From contig JAVSGI010000001.1 of the NCBI GenBank assembly GCA_032334235.1, positions 1 to 64,000 on the forward strand: DNA of 64,000 nucleotides, written 5' to 3'. The position numbers were made by a program, and so were the translations under genes. Numbering within the stretch: position 1 is the stretch's first letter; every line of letters starts with the position of its first letter. The stretch comes from Paracoccaceae bacterium Fryx2 (GTDB lineage: Bacteria; Pseudomonadota; Alphaproteobacteria; Rhodobacterales; Rhodobacteraceae). Below are positions 51,410-60,311 of the stretch, one piece after another. The notes beneath the pieces were generated by a model. The model had not been told where the DNA came from. It saw nothing but the letters and a program-made list of their open reading frames with translations, and did no database searches.

Positions 51410-52749
51410 ATGCAGGTACCGGGCACGTCCGAGGACGACACCCTCACCGGCGGCGGCGCGGACGACTATCTCCACGGCTACGCGCGTCATGACAGCCTGT
51501 ACGGCAACGGCGGGGCCGACTACCTCGACGGCTTCAACGGCAATGACGTGCTTTTCGGCGGAGATGGCAACGACAATCTGCAAGGCGGTGAAGGATCTGA
51601 CAGCGTGTTCGGCGGTGCCGGCACTACTTCCTGTCCGGCGGCAATGGCACCGACATCCTGTTTGGCGGCAGCGGCGACGACTCCATCCTGATCGGCAACC
51701 CGCTTCTGGACATCGGTCGGGGGAACGTCTCTGCCGGTCTGGCGATCCTTGAAGGGGATACCCTGTTTGGCGGGGCTGGGAACGACACGCTCTTGATCTT
51801 CGGGACGTCCGATGCCGTCACGGTGAACCTGGCAGACAGCTTTGCCCAGACCGGCGAGGGCGAGCCCGATGCAATCTTCGGGTTCGAGAACGTGCATTAT
51901 CTTGGCGGAACGGGAAATGCCCTGCTCGTCGGCAATGCCAGTGACAATGCGCTGTTCAGCGGCATGGGCAACGATACGCTCGAGGGCGGCGCCGGCAACG
52001 ACTTCCTTCTGGCCAATTCGGGTGACGACATGCTGTCCGGTGGCCGCGGCGACGACATTCTGGACGGGGGAACCGGAACCGACACGGTTTCATATCTCGA
52101 GTCCGTCGATGGTGTCCGGGTCAATCTTGCCGCCGCAGGCCCGCAGCTTGTCAGCGCCGGCGAGGGCAGCGATACGCTGATCAGCATCGAGAACGTGACC
52201 GGCAGCACGCATGCCGATGCGCTGGACGGAAATGCCGCGGCGAACCTGCTTCAGGGCATGGACGGCAACGACACGATCTATGGCCTTGACGGCAACGACA
52301 CCCTCACGGGCGACAACGGGGCCGATCTTCTGCAGGGCAATCTGGGGGACGATCAGCTTTCTGGCGGCGCGGGGAGCGATGACCTCCGGGGCGGTCAGGG
52401 TGCCGATACGATCAGTGGCGGTGGCGGAGACGACCGGCTGACCGGCGCCCTGGGCGATGACCTGCTGACCGGCGGCGGCGGCGCGGACATGTTCATCTTC
52501 ACCGCGGGCGCTCCCGGCGCCATGTTCGGGCACGACAGGGTCAACGATTTCGCCGCCTTCGAGGACATGCTGGTCTTCAGCCAGGCGATGTGGCGCGGGG
52601 CAGAGGGCGTCCTGACGGCTGCCGAAGTCGTGGACATGTTTGCCAGCGTTGCCGGAGACAACGTCGTCTTCAACTTCGGAGACTACGGTTCGGTCACGCT
52701 GCTCGGGGCCTCCATCGTCGGCCTGGAGAACAGCCTGGTGCTCGTCTGA
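51410..52749 (+). pseudogene. RTX calcium-binding protein, frameshifted
   Basis: The first part (51410 to ~51625) encodes RTX repeats (DDYLHGYARHDSLYGNGGAD, NGNDVLFGGDGND) in one frame. From ~51630 the repeats go on in another frame (YFLSGGNGTDILFGGSGDD) to the end at 52749. The join GGC-ACTAC in place of GGC-AACGAC-TAC fits a 4-base deletion. There is no good ribosome-binding site for the ATG at 51410, and the original start is probably lost at the junction with the sulfotransferase fragment. The C-terminal part contains DFAAFEDMLVFSQAMW and ends Leu-Val-Leu-Val. Confidence 0.8.
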
Positions 52750-52754
52750 CAACA

Positions 52755-52789
52755 GGCGCTTCAGGCGCCATCCGGCCGCCTGAAGCGCC
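52755..52789. terminator. Strong hairpin after the RTX pseudogene
   Basis: GGCGCTTCAGGCG (52755-52767) pairs perfectly with CGCCTGAAGCGCC (52777-52789). It lies 6 bases after the stop. No T tract. Confidence 0.6.
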
Positions 52790-52801
52790 GGATCACCTGC
52801 A

Positions 52802-52835
52802 GGATCGGCGGCGAAGGGTCCTTCGCCGCCGATCC
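52802..52835. terminator. Perfect 16-bp stem-loop
   Basis: GGATCGGCGGCGAAGG pairs with CCTTCGCCGCCGATCC around a 2-base loop. It comes right after the first hairpin. Both could be bidirectional terminators or structure marking an insertion hot spot; the PIN-toxin gene converges from the other side. Confidence 0.6.
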
Positions 52836-52993
52836 GCATTTCCGGGCCGAGGTTTTCGGACCTTTCCGGCCCGGGATGGCGGCCACCCACGGCCCCGACG
52901 AACAGCATCCCGTCCTCGCCACAGGTTGCGCTGACCCGGTTAATCGCCAGAATGCGACGAGGCCCGGGTCAGCCTCGGGCCGCCGCCGCAACG

Positions 52994-53365
52994 TCAGAGA
53001 AGGGTCACATCATAGGCCGCGAAGTGACGATCCGCGCTCAGCAGCGTCAGGCCCTCGACCCTGGCCTGTGCGATCAGCATCCGGTCGAAGGGATCGGCAT
53101 GATGCGGCGGCAGGGCTTCCACCGCGGCCGCATGGCCCCAGGTGACGGGCAGCGGCAGGCACCCGGCCAATGCCGCCTGGTCGAACAGGTCGTGGGGCAC
53201 CGACAGCTTGCCGAGGGCGCGCTTGATCGCCACTTCCCAGACCGAAACGGCGCTGATGTGAACCTCTGCCGCCGGGTCGGACAGCGCGTCGCGGAACCGC
53301 GGCGGCAGTGCCGCATCCTCCAGCACCGCCCAGATCAGCACATGGGTATCGACCAGCAGCCTCAC
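52994..53365 (-). CDS. PIN-domain toxin (VapC-like)
   Basis: 123 residues from a GTG at 53365. PIN-fold acidic residues are visible: Asp6 in LLVDTHVLIW, Glu in SAVSVWEVAI, and the Asp pair in HADPFDRMLIAQ and LLSADRHFAAY. It is a ribonuclease toxin of the type paired with Phd-like antitoxins. Its start overlaps the antitoxin stop by 4 bases. Confidence 0.85.
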   Translation of the reverse strand: MRLLVDTHVLIWAVLEDAALPPRFRDALSDPAAEVHISAVSVWEVAIKRALGKLSVPHDLFDQAALAGCLPLPVTWGHAAAVEALPPHHADPFDRMLIAQARVEGLTLLSADRHFAAYDVTLL

Positions 53366-53607
53366 CGCGGCGCGATCTCGCTTGCGGCGAACAGGGCCGC
53401 GATCTCGGCATCGCCCGCGTGGATGTCGGCAGGCGCGGCAAAGCGGCCCTTCATGCAGCCGATCAGGGGCTGGCGCTTCTGCGGCCCCGGACCCACAATG
53501 CGGGCCACCGCGCAGCCATACCGGGTCAACTCGATCTCTTCGCCCGCCTCGGCCCGGCGGATGATCTCGGCAAACCGGGCCTTGGCCTCGGCTATGGCAA
53601 TCCGCAT
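53362..53607 (-). CDS. Phd/YefM-type antitoxin
   Basis: 81 residues. The N-terminal domain MRIAIAEAKARFAEIIRRAE and ELTRYGCAVARIVGP is the Phd/YefM fold that binds DNA. The C-terminal part (GDAEIAALFAASE) should cover the toxin. The ATG at 53607 has GGAGG seven bases upstream. It shares a short divergent promoter region with the recombinase gene at 53647. Confidence 0.83.
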   Translation of the reverse strand: MRIAIAEAKARFAEIIRRAEAGEEIELTRYGCAVARIVGPGPQKRQPLIGCMKGRFAAPADIHAGDAEIAALFAASEIAPR

Positions 53608-53646
53608 CGGCACCTCCACTTCTGTCCATAATGTAGGTCATCATTG

Positions 53647-54696
53647 ATGGTTGCGCAACGTCTGCCCCTGCCCGCCCCCGCCACCCTCTCGACCGAGGAC
53701 GAGGCGGCGCTGAGCGCACTTTACCGGCGCGGCACGCCCGCGAACACCCTGCGGGCATGGGAGCGCGACCTGGCCTACATCGCCGCGTGGAAGGCGGCCG
53801 TGTTCGGCAGGCCGCTCGGCTGGCCCGAGGAGGAGCGGGTGGCGCTGCGCTTCGTGCTCGATCACACCATCGACCTGACCGACACGCCCGGCCCGGCGCA
53901 GGATGCGGCGCTGGAGTTGATTGCGCGGGGGCTGCGGCTCGGCCTTGCCTGCCCCGCCAGTGCGACGCTGGACCGGCGGATCGCCTCGTGGCGGGCGTTT
54001 CACCGCATGAAGAACCTCGCCTCGCCGTTCGAGGCGCCGCTTCTGAAGCAGGCCCGTGCCCAGGGCCGCAAGGCGGCCGCCCGGCCAAGGCGGCCGAAAT
54101 CGCCGCGCCCGGTGACGCGCGAGGTGCTGGAACAGGTGCTGGCCAGTTGCGACGATTCCCTGCGCGGCCTGCGCGACCGGGCGATCCTGAGCCTCGGCTT
54201 CGCCTCGGGCGGGCGGCGGCGGTCAGAGATCACCAGCCTTTGCCGCGAGGATGTCGGCACCGAGGACTATGCCGAAAAGGGCCTGCTCTGGCTGCGGCTG
54301 CTGGAAACCAAGACCACCGCCAAGGGCGACGCGCCGCGCCTGCCGCTGAAGGGCAGGGCGGCGCGGGCGGTGATCGGCTGGATCGAGGCGGCCCGCATCA
54401 CCGACGGCCCGCTGTTCCGCCCGGTCAGCACCGCCGACCGCGCGCTGGACCGCAAGCTGTCGCCCGACGCGATCCGCACCATCCTGCGCCACCGGCTGAA
54501 GCTGGCGGGCCTGCCCGAGGATTACGCGACGCCGCACGGGCTGCGCTCGGGCTTCCTGACGCAGGCGGCACTGGATGGGGCGCCCCTCGCGGCGGCGATG
54601 CAGCTGTCGCTGCACCGATCGGCCATCCAGGCGCAGAAATACTATGCCGATGTGGAAATCAGCGACAACCCGGCGACAAACCTGCTGGGAGATTGA
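53647..54696 (+). CDS. Tyrosine recombinase/phage-type integrase
   Basis: 349 residues. An N-terminal SAM-like helical domain (NTLRAWERDLAYIAAWKAAV) is followed by the catalytic domain. The first Arg lies in FASGGRRRSEITSL, HxxR in TPHGLRSGFLTQ, a second His in MQLSLHRSAIQAQ and the nucleophile Tyr in KYYAD. Such genes mark integrative elements, or are chromosomal recombinases of unknown target. No attachment site was recognised. The ATG at 53647 was chosen; a TTG one codon upstream is possible. Confidence 0.83.
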   Translation: MVAQRLPLPAPATLSTEDEAALSALYRRGTPANTLRAWERDLAYIAAWKAAVFGRPLGWPEEERVALRFVLDHTIDLTDTPGPAQDAALELIARGLRLGLACPASATLDRRIASWRAFHRMKNLASPFEAPLLKQARAQGRKAAARPRRPKSPRPVTREVLEQVLASCDDSLRGLRDRAILSLGFASGGRRRSEITSLCREDVGTEDYAEKGLLWLRLLETKTTAKGDAPRLPLKGRAARAVIGWIEAARITDGPLFRPVSTADRALDRKLSPDAIRTILRHRLKLAGLPEDYATPHGLRSGFLTQAALDGAPLAAAMQLSLHRSAIQAQKYYADVEISDNPATNLLGD

Positions 54697-54708
54697 GGGG
54701 CCGCCCGG

Positions 54709-56091
54709 TCACGCCTCCAGCGCGCGGGCCAGTGCGGCAAGGCCCGCGGCCAACAGCGCCCCGGCGGCGGCGGGGCTTTCGGCCTCGGTGTAAAGCCGCA
54801 GTTCGGGCGCGTTGCCCGAGGGGCGCAGGTGCAGGATGCGCCCGCCCTCCAGCATGAGGCGCAGCCCGTCGGTCCGGTCCACCCCGGCCTCGACCGCCCC
54901 CAGCCCGGCCAGAAAGGCGGCCCGCGCGCGCGGGTCTGCGGCCAGCCCGGCCACCAGCGCCAGGCTGCGGTCGGTCGGCACCTCTTGCAGGCGGTCGGCG
55001 GCGGTGAAGCGGGCGGGCTCTGCCGCGACCAGGGCGGCCAGCCCTGCGGCGCGCGCCGCCACCAGCGGCGCGATCAGCGGCAGCAGGGCGTCGCGCGTCA
55101 TCAGCGGCGGCAGCGGGCCTGCCGGGCCATCGGCGGCAAAGCCCAGCAGGAAGCCGCCGTTCGCCTCGTAGCCCGCGACGCGGCCGCCGGTCGCCTCCAT
55201 CCCCGCGATCACGAAGGGCGAGCCTATGCGGGTGCGGACCACCCTGGCAAAGCGGCCCGACGCCTCGGCCCCGGTGTTCGAGGATACCGGGGTCACCACC
55301 ACCTCCGCCCCCAGCGCCGCCGCGGTGATCTGGCCCAGCACATCGCCCGGGATCACCTGCCCCGCGGCATCGGTCAGCAGCGGCCGGTCGCCGTCGCCAT
55401 CGGTGGAAACGATGGCATCGAACACCCCCGCCGCCGCCCAGCCCTGCAACTGCGCCCGGGTGGCGGCATCGACCGCTTCGGTATCGACCGGGATGAAGCT
55501 GTCCGACCGGCCAAGGTCGGTCACCGCCGCCCCCAGCGCCGCCAGTGCGGCCAGCAGCGGGTCGCTGCCCACCGAGGAATGCGAATAGACCCCGATGCGC
55601 AGCCCCGCCAGCGCGTCGGGACCGTAGGCGGTGACATAGCGCGCGACATAGGCCGCCCCTGCGCCGCCATCAGCCACCGGGACGGGGCCGGGCGCGGCGG
55701 GGGCGGCAGGCTGTTGAAGGGCCTCCAGGATGGCGGTCTCGTGCGCCTTGGTGATCTCGCCCGCGGGGGTGTAGAACTTCAGCCCGTTGCGGTCGGCGGG
55801 AATGTGGCTGCCGGTCACCATCACCGCCGCCGCCCCGGCCCCCATCGCGGCCAGCGCCAGTGCCGGGGTCGGCACCGCGCCGCAGTCGGTCACCGCCAGC
55901 CCCGCGGCGCGCGCCGCCTGCACCACCCCGGCCGCGATCGCGGGCGAGGACGGGCGCAGGTCGCGCCCGACGAACAGCCCGGTTCCGGTCGGGCAGGACC
56001 GGATGAAGGCCCCGACATGGGCGGCGACCAGATCGGCCGTCAGTTCGGTGACAAGGCCGCGCAGGCCGCTGGTTCCGAATTTGGGGGGCAT
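54709..56091 (-). CDS. manB: Phosphomannomutase/phosphoglucomutase
   Basis: 460 residues, alpha-D-phosphohexomutase family. The phosphoserine is Ser95 in MVTGSHIPADRNGLK. The metal loop is STDGDGDRPLL, the sugar-binding loop YEANGGFLLG, and the phosphate-binding loop RPSGNAPELRLYTE. It makes mannose-1-phosphate, the substrate of the ManC at 60312, and so belongs to the GDP-mannose/GDP-fucose path. It is separated from manC/fcl/gmd by the fibre cassette and the sulfotransferase, which may have been inserted. The start at 56091 is the ATG where family similarity begins. Confidence 0.88.
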   Translation of the reverse strand: MPPKFGTSGLRGLVTELTADLVAAHVGAFIRSCPTGTGLFVGRDLRPSSPAIAAGVVQAARAAGLAVTDCGAVPTPALALAAMGAGAAAVMVTGSHIPADRNGLKFYTPAGEITKAHETAILEALQQPAAPAAPGPVPVADGGAGAAYVARYVTAYGPDALAGLRIGVYSHSSVGSDPLLAALAALGAAVTDLGRSDSFIPVDTEAVDAATRAQLQGWAAAGVFDAIVSTDGDGDRPLLTDAAGQVIPGDVLGQITAAALGAEVVVTPVSSNTGAEASGRFARVVRTRIGSPFVIAGMEATGGRVAGYEANGGFLLGFAADGPAGPLPPLMTRDALLPLIAPLVAARAAGLAALVAAEPARFTAADRLQEVPTDRSLALVAGLAADPRARAAFLAGLGAVEAGVDRTDGLRLMLEGGRILHLRPSGNAPELRLYTEAESPAAAGALLAAGLAALARALEA

Positions 56092-56273
56092 GGGGCTTCC
56101 TTCGGCGGTTTGCTTGCGGGGTGGCGGTGGTGCGCCGCCGCGCCGGAACCTAGCAGGAGGCCGATTTTCCGGCAAGGCGGGGGCGGTAACGGGGGGGCAG
56201 CGCACGGTGCCCTTACCGGATGCTTACCGTCCTTGGCTACCCCTTGGCGCAGACCCGTGTCCTGGAGGTATCG

Positions 56274-57836
56274 ATGTCCGACCTGTCCCCGGTTCTGGCC
56301 CTGCCGTTCATCATGCCTGCGCAGGCCCAGAAACATGTGACGCATAACGAGGCGCTGCGGATTCTGGACGTGCTGGTCCAGACCGTGGTGCAGACCCGCG
56401 ATCTGACCGTGCCCCCCGCCGGGCCGCAGCCGGGCGACCGCCATATCGTGGCCCCCGGCGCGACCGGGGCCTGGGCCGGGCATGACGGCGACATCGCGGT
56501 GTTCGTGACCGATCACTGGGAGTTCCTGGTGCCGCAGCCGGGCTGGTCGGCGCATGTGCTGGCCGAGAACAGCCGCGCCACCCATGCCGGCAGCGGCTGG
56601 GAGGTGCCCGCCGACCAGCCGCTGCGCGTGGCCGGGCTGGGGGTCGCGGCCACCCCCGACGCCACCAACCGGCTGTCGGTCAGCAGCCCGGCCACGCTCT
56701 TGAACCACGCCGGGGCGGGGCATCAGCTCAAGGTCAACAAGGCCGCCTCCGGCGACACCGCCAGCCTGCTGTATCAGACCGGATTTTCCGGCCGGGCCGA
56801 GATGGGCACGGCGGGCAGCGACGATTTCGCGATCAAGGTCAGCGCCGACGGCGCGGCCTGGAACACCGGGCTGACGGTGGCGGCGGCCACGGGCAGGGTC
56901 TCGCTGCCGCTGGGGGCGCTGGTGGCGGACGGGACCGCCGCCGCGCCGTCGCTGGCATTTGCCGCCAGCCCGGGCACGGGCCTCTGGGCCCCCGGGGCGC
57001 ACCAGATCGGCCTGTCGGCCGGCGGGGTGCTGCGGGCGCTGCTGTCCTCGGCCGCGTTGCAGATCGACCTGCCGGTGACTGGAACCGCCGTGCAGTCGGG
57101 CGTGACCGACGCGACCGACGGGCGCCTGCTGCGCATGGTCGGCGGGCGGGGCCCCTTCGGCCTGGGATCGGACTACAGCCCCCCGATCACCGACTTCACC
57201 GCCGAACTGCGCGCCGGGTTCTGGCGGTTCACGGAAAACGGAGTTGCGGGCTATCCGGTCAACCTGCCGTATTTCGGGGGCGCGTTCGTCGCGCGGGCCG
57301 GCGGGGCCGAGGCGGGGGCGGAAGGCGGGCATCTGGTGCTGGCCGGGCGCATCGCGGGTGCGAGCCGGGCGACGCAGCGGGTGCATGTCGGCTGGCGCGG
57401 AACCGACGCCGGGGCGATGACCTGGACCGAGCTTTTCCACCAGGGCAACATCGTGGGCACCGTGACCGACAGTGGCGGCGTGCCATCCGGGGCGGTCATC
57501 GAAAGCGGCACGAACGCCAATGGCTCCTACACGAAATGGGCGGACGGCACGATGATCGCGACCAGGATCATATCCGGGCTCGGGCCGGTCAACACCGCGT
57601 CGGGATCCTGCTTCATCTCTGCGGGCGTCAACCTCGGCACGCTGCCCGCCGCCTTCCACGCCCCCCCGGTGCGATGCCTCAGCGCCCATACCGTTTCCAC
57701 CAACCCCTGCTGGTATCAAGGCGTCTCGGCCCCAAGCGCCACGCTCGGCGGGTTCGTCACGCTGGTGCGGGCGGCAAGCTACGCCGGGACCGACGCCACC
57801 GTCACCGCAACCTTCATCGGCCGCTGGAAAGCCTGA
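56274..57836 (+). CDS. DUF2793-domain fibre/spike protein (gene-transfer-agent or phage-like)
   Basis: 520 residues. The N-terminal ~95 residues are the DUF2793 domain: LSPVLALPFIMPAQAQKHVT, NEALRILDVLVQ, GPQPGDRHIVAPGATGAWAG and HDGDIAVFVTDHWEF. The rest is repetitive beta-rich sequence (AGLGVAATPDATNRLSV, SLAFAASPGTGLWAPGA), as in trimeric fibres, with a C-terminal domain ending FIGRWKA. Proteins of this type are head or tail spikes encoded apart from the main GTA cluster in Rhodobacterales. The ATG at 56274 has GGAGGT upstream. Two small genes follow in the same operon. Confidence 0.8.
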   Translation: MSDLSPVLALPFIMPAQAQKHVTHNEALRILDVLVQTVVQTRDLTVPPAGPQPGDRHIVAPGATGAWAGHDGDIAVFVTDHWEFLVPQPGWSAHVLAENSRATHAGSGWEVPADQPLRVAGLGVAATPDATNRLSVSSPATLLNHAGAGHQLKVNKAASGDTASLLYQTGFSGRAEMGTAGSDDFAIKVSADGAAWNTGLTVAAATGRVSLPLGALVADGTAAAPSLAFAASPGTGLWAPGAHQIGLSAGGVLRALLSSAALQIDLPVTGTAVQSGVTDATDGRLLRMVGGRGPFGLGSDYSPPITDFTAELRAGFWRFTENGVAGYPVNLPYFGGAFVARAGGAEAGAEGGHLVLAGRIAGASRATQRVHVGWRGTDAGAMTWTELFHQGNIVGTVTDSGGVPSGAVIESGTNANGSYTKWADGTMIATRIISGLGPVNTASGSCFISAGVNLGTLPAAFHAPPVRCLSAHTVSTNPCWYQGVSAPSATLGGFVTLVRAASYAGTDATVTATFIGRWKA

Positions 57837-57837
57837 C

Positions 57838-58167
57838 ATGCACATCACCCTGTCCCCCTGCCGCCACGACGGCACCCTGACCCTGCACCGTGCGGGCGAC
57901 ACCCTGACGGTCAACGGCGAGCCGTTCGACCTCGCGGGCATCCCCGAGGGCGCCACCCTGCCGCGCGCGGCGGTGGCCTGCGACTGGCTCGGCTCCGACA
58001 TCACCCGCACGGGCGGCGTGCTGCACCTGACGCTGATCCTGCCGCACGGGCCCGATGCGCCGCCCGGGACGCTGTTCCCCGCGCCGCTGCTGCTGACCGG
58101 CGACGGGCCGGTGGCCCTTCCCCCCCATGACGCCGAACCCGGCCCGATCGCGGAGCATGACGCATGA
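57838..58167 (+). CDS. Small hypothetical protein of the fibre cassette
   Basis: 109 residues, beta-rich, starting 1 base after the fibre gene. The centre reads DTLTVNGEPFDLAGIPEGAT, typical of small phage tail proteins found with fibre genes. It probably helps fibre assembly or is a structural partner. The C-terminal tail is Pro/Ala-rich. It overlaps the next gene by 4 bases. Confidence 0.65.
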   Translation: MHITLSPCRHDGTLTLHRAGDTLTVNGEPFDLAGIPEGATLPRAAVACDWLGSDITRTGGVLHLTLILPHGPDAPPGTLFPAPLLLTGDGPVALPPHDAEPGPIAEHDA

Positions 58168-58604
58168 ACATCGACCTCGGGCAACTGATCACCGCCGAAG
58201 CCCATGCGAAGGCCCGGCTGTCCGCCGCGAAGGCCGCGGCGCTTGCCGCCCTTGTCGCCTGGATCGACGCCACCACCCAAGCCATCACCGGCCCGGTGCC
58301 TGCCGACGAACGGCTGAGCTGGACGGCCAAGGAGGCCGCCGCCCGCGCCGTGCTGGCCTGCCGGGCCACCCCGGAACAGGCCGTGCTGATCGCCGACGAG
58401 GCGGCCGTCTTCGGTGAAAGCGAAACCGCGCTCTGCGGCAAGATCCTGCACAACGCCGACGCCTGGCGCGGCATCATCGCCGCCCTGACCGGCATCCGGC
58501 GCCGGGCGACGGCGGCGATACACCACGCCGCGACGCCGCAGCAGGCCGAAGCCGCCCTGGACCGCGCACAGGCGGAATGGGCCGCCATGGCACAGGAGGT
58601 CTGA
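58164..58604 (+). CDS. Small helical hypothetical protein of the fibre cassette
   Basis: 146 residues, mainly helical and alanine-rich. The first part (DLGQLITAEAHAKARLSAAK) resembles phage tail-fibre assembly-type proteins that start with ITAE and contain a long helix. The fold is otherwise unknown. Last gene of the three-gene fibre cassette. Confidence 0.6.
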   Translation: MNIDLGQLITAEAHAKARLSAAKAAALAALVAWIDATTQAITGPVPADERLSWTAKEAAARAVLACRATPEQAVLIADEAAVFGESETALCGKILHNADAWRGIIAALTGIRRRATAAIHHAATPQQAEAALDRAQAEWAAMAQEV

Positions 58605-58752
58605 TCCTGCCCCGGTGACAGGCCCGCCAGGCGCGTCGCTTCTGGCGGGCCCCTTGACCCCGGCGCCATTCTCGGGCTTTCCTGCGGGCCAGACGGCAAA
58701 CTGCGTGTGACCGCCCCCGGCCGCGCCCCCATCCGGATATCTTGCGCCTCCG

Positions 58753-59586
58753 ATGCAGACAGCTCCCAACCCGTCAGCACCCCGTCCGCAAGCCCCCCCT
58801 TTGCCAGCACCCCGGCCGAAGATCCTGCATCAAAGCCTGCGGGCGAACCGCGCGAACCGGTTCATCTACCTCAACAACGCCAAGGTCGGCTGTTCGACGG
58901 TGAAGGCCAGCCTCTGGGCCGCCATCACAGGCAGTCCGCCCGCAAAGATCGGCAATGTCCATGTCCTTGAAGGCTCGCCCTTCGACAACGACATCCGCAA
59001 GCTGGACTGGGCCGCGGATGCCTTCATCTTCACCTTCGTGCGCAACCCCCATGCCCGGCTGGTCTCGGCCTATCTCAACAAGGTCCTGCCGCCGCGGGAC
59101 CGGGTCTGGCCCGAATTCGCCACAAGGCACGGTCTCGACCCCGACCGCCCGATCGGCTTTGACGCCTTCGTGGAGTTCATCTCGGGCATCCCCCCCGAAG
59201 CGCATGATCCGCACTGGCGCCCGCAGCACATCAACACGCTGCACCCCTTCGTCACGCCGAATTTCGTCGGCGATCTCGACCGGATGGACACGCTGCTGCC
59301 CGACCTGCTGGCGCGCCTGCTTCCGGGCCGGATCGCGGGCAGCGTGGCCCGCCGCCAGCACGGCACCGGGGCCGGCGACAGCTACCGCAGCCACCTGACC
59401 GATCCCGGCACCGTCGCCCGGATGCAGCGTCTCTATGCCGGGGATTTCGAGCTGTTCGGCTATGACCCCGACCCGGCCCGCGACCCGGCCCCCCTTGCCG
59501 AAACCCGCCTGCGGCCGCACCGCCATCCCCGGCTGGCCCGGCTCGCCCGGCAGCGCCGGCAGCGGAAGGACGCAGCGCCCGGCTGA
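58753..59586 (+). CDS. Sulfotransferase family 2 protein
   Basis: 277 residues. The phosphosulfate-binding loop is NNAKVGCSTVKASL, preceded by the strand RFIYL. The second PAPS site is IFTFVRNPHARLVSAYLNK (Arg-Asn-Pro...Ser-Ala-Tyr). These are the marks of sulfotransferases that act on carbohydrates in surface polymers. The first ~30 residues are Pro/Ala-rich and may be a late addition, so the start is uncertain. It stands next to nucleotide-sugar genes, which fits sulfation of an exopolysaccharide. Its last 335 bases overlap the opposite methyltransferase frame. Confidence 0.8.
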   Translation: MQTAPNPSAPRPQAPPLPAPRPKILHQSLRANRANRFIYLNNAKVGCSTVKASLWAAITGSPPAKIGNVHVLEGSPFDNDIRKLDWAADAFIFTFVRNPHARLVSAYLNKVLPPRDRVWPEFATRHGLDPDRPIGFDAFVEFISGIPPEAHDPHWRPQHINTLHPFVTPNFVGDLDRMDTLLPDLLARLLPGRIAGSVARRQHGTGAGDSYRSHLTDPGTVARMQRLYAGDFELFGYDPDPARDPAPLAETRLRPHRHPRLARLARQRRQRKDAAPG

Positions 59587-60295
59587 TCCCCCGCCGCGCG
59601 CGTCCGCGGCTACCCGCCCCCCAGAAGTCGATGCGGCGATAGCCCCGGTCGGCCAGCATGTCGTAGGCCTGTCGGTAGAAATCCCGGTCGGAGTTGTCGA
59701 AGACGATGAACCCGTCCGTCCGGAAATGTTCGAGCGCGGCCCAGGTGGAGAGCACCCGCGCCATGCCGTCGACCACGACGATGTCGAAGCTGTCACGCGG
59801 AAACTCCAGGATCCGCGAGGCATAGCCCTCGAAGCCTGCGTTGATCTGGCCGCTGCGCAGGGTCTGCGGGCTGCGTTCGGGGTCGACGATCTTCGGGGCC
59901 GCGGCCAGCAGGCGGGCAGCCTGCACCCCCGACGGGGGCGCGTTTTCGCCACAGGCGAGCAGCGACGCATTGGCGGGAAGGCCCGCCCGGATCCGCTCGA
60001 CGAAGGCCGTGTCATGGTCGACCGTCACCACGCGGCGCACGCGCTCTGCCCACCACAGCGACGAGTTGCCGCCGCCGTATTCGAACACCGACAGGCCGGG
60101 GCCGATTTCCTGTTCCAGAAAGCGGATGGCGGCGTAGGTGAACCACGGCAGCGGCTTGCCGTCCTTCTGCGGCAGCTTGGTCGTGGCGCTTTCCAGCCAA
60201 CCCGACCCGGTCAGATACGTGCGGCGCAGCGCGGCTTCCATGTCGGCGACGGACTGCCCTTCATAGTAGAGCGGCAGGCTTGAGGGCTCCTTCAC
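59252..60295 (-). CDS. SAM-dependent methyltransferase-like protein, C-terminus probably aberrant
   Basis: 347 codons are open, but natural-looking sequence ends near 59625. Residues 1-~222 have a Rossmann SAM-binding motif (GLSVFEYGGGNSSLWWAERV), VVTVDHDTAFVERI, SFDIVVVDGMAR and GFIVFDNSDRDFYRQAYDML, ending GYRRIDFWG. From there on the frame is Gly/Arg/Ala-rich and antisense to the sulfotransferase gene. A run of G (~59620) could mark a frameshift: one base shifted, a TAG stop follows within a few codons. Probably a methyltransferase of glycan synthesis that lost its original end. Confidence 0.65.
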   Translation of the reverse strand: MKEPSSLPLYYEGQSVADMEAALRRTYLTGSGWLESATTKLPQKDGKPLPWFTYAAIRFLEQEIGPGLSVFEYGGGNSSLWWAERVRRVVTVDHDTAFVERIRAGLPANASLLACGENAPPSGVQAARLLAAAPKIVDPERSPQTLRSGQINAGFEGYASRILEFPRDSFDIVVVDGMARVLSTWAALEHFRTDGFIVFDNSDRDFYRQAYDMLADRGYRRIDFWGAGSRGRARRGISRALRPSAAGAAGRAGPAGDGGAAAGGFRQGGPGRGPGRGHSRTARNPRHRDAASGRRCRDRSGGCGSCRRPRCRAGGGPRCPRSGPEAGAPAGRAAACPSGRDRRRNSA

Positions 60296-60311
60296 CGGTC
60301 ACACATCCTTC

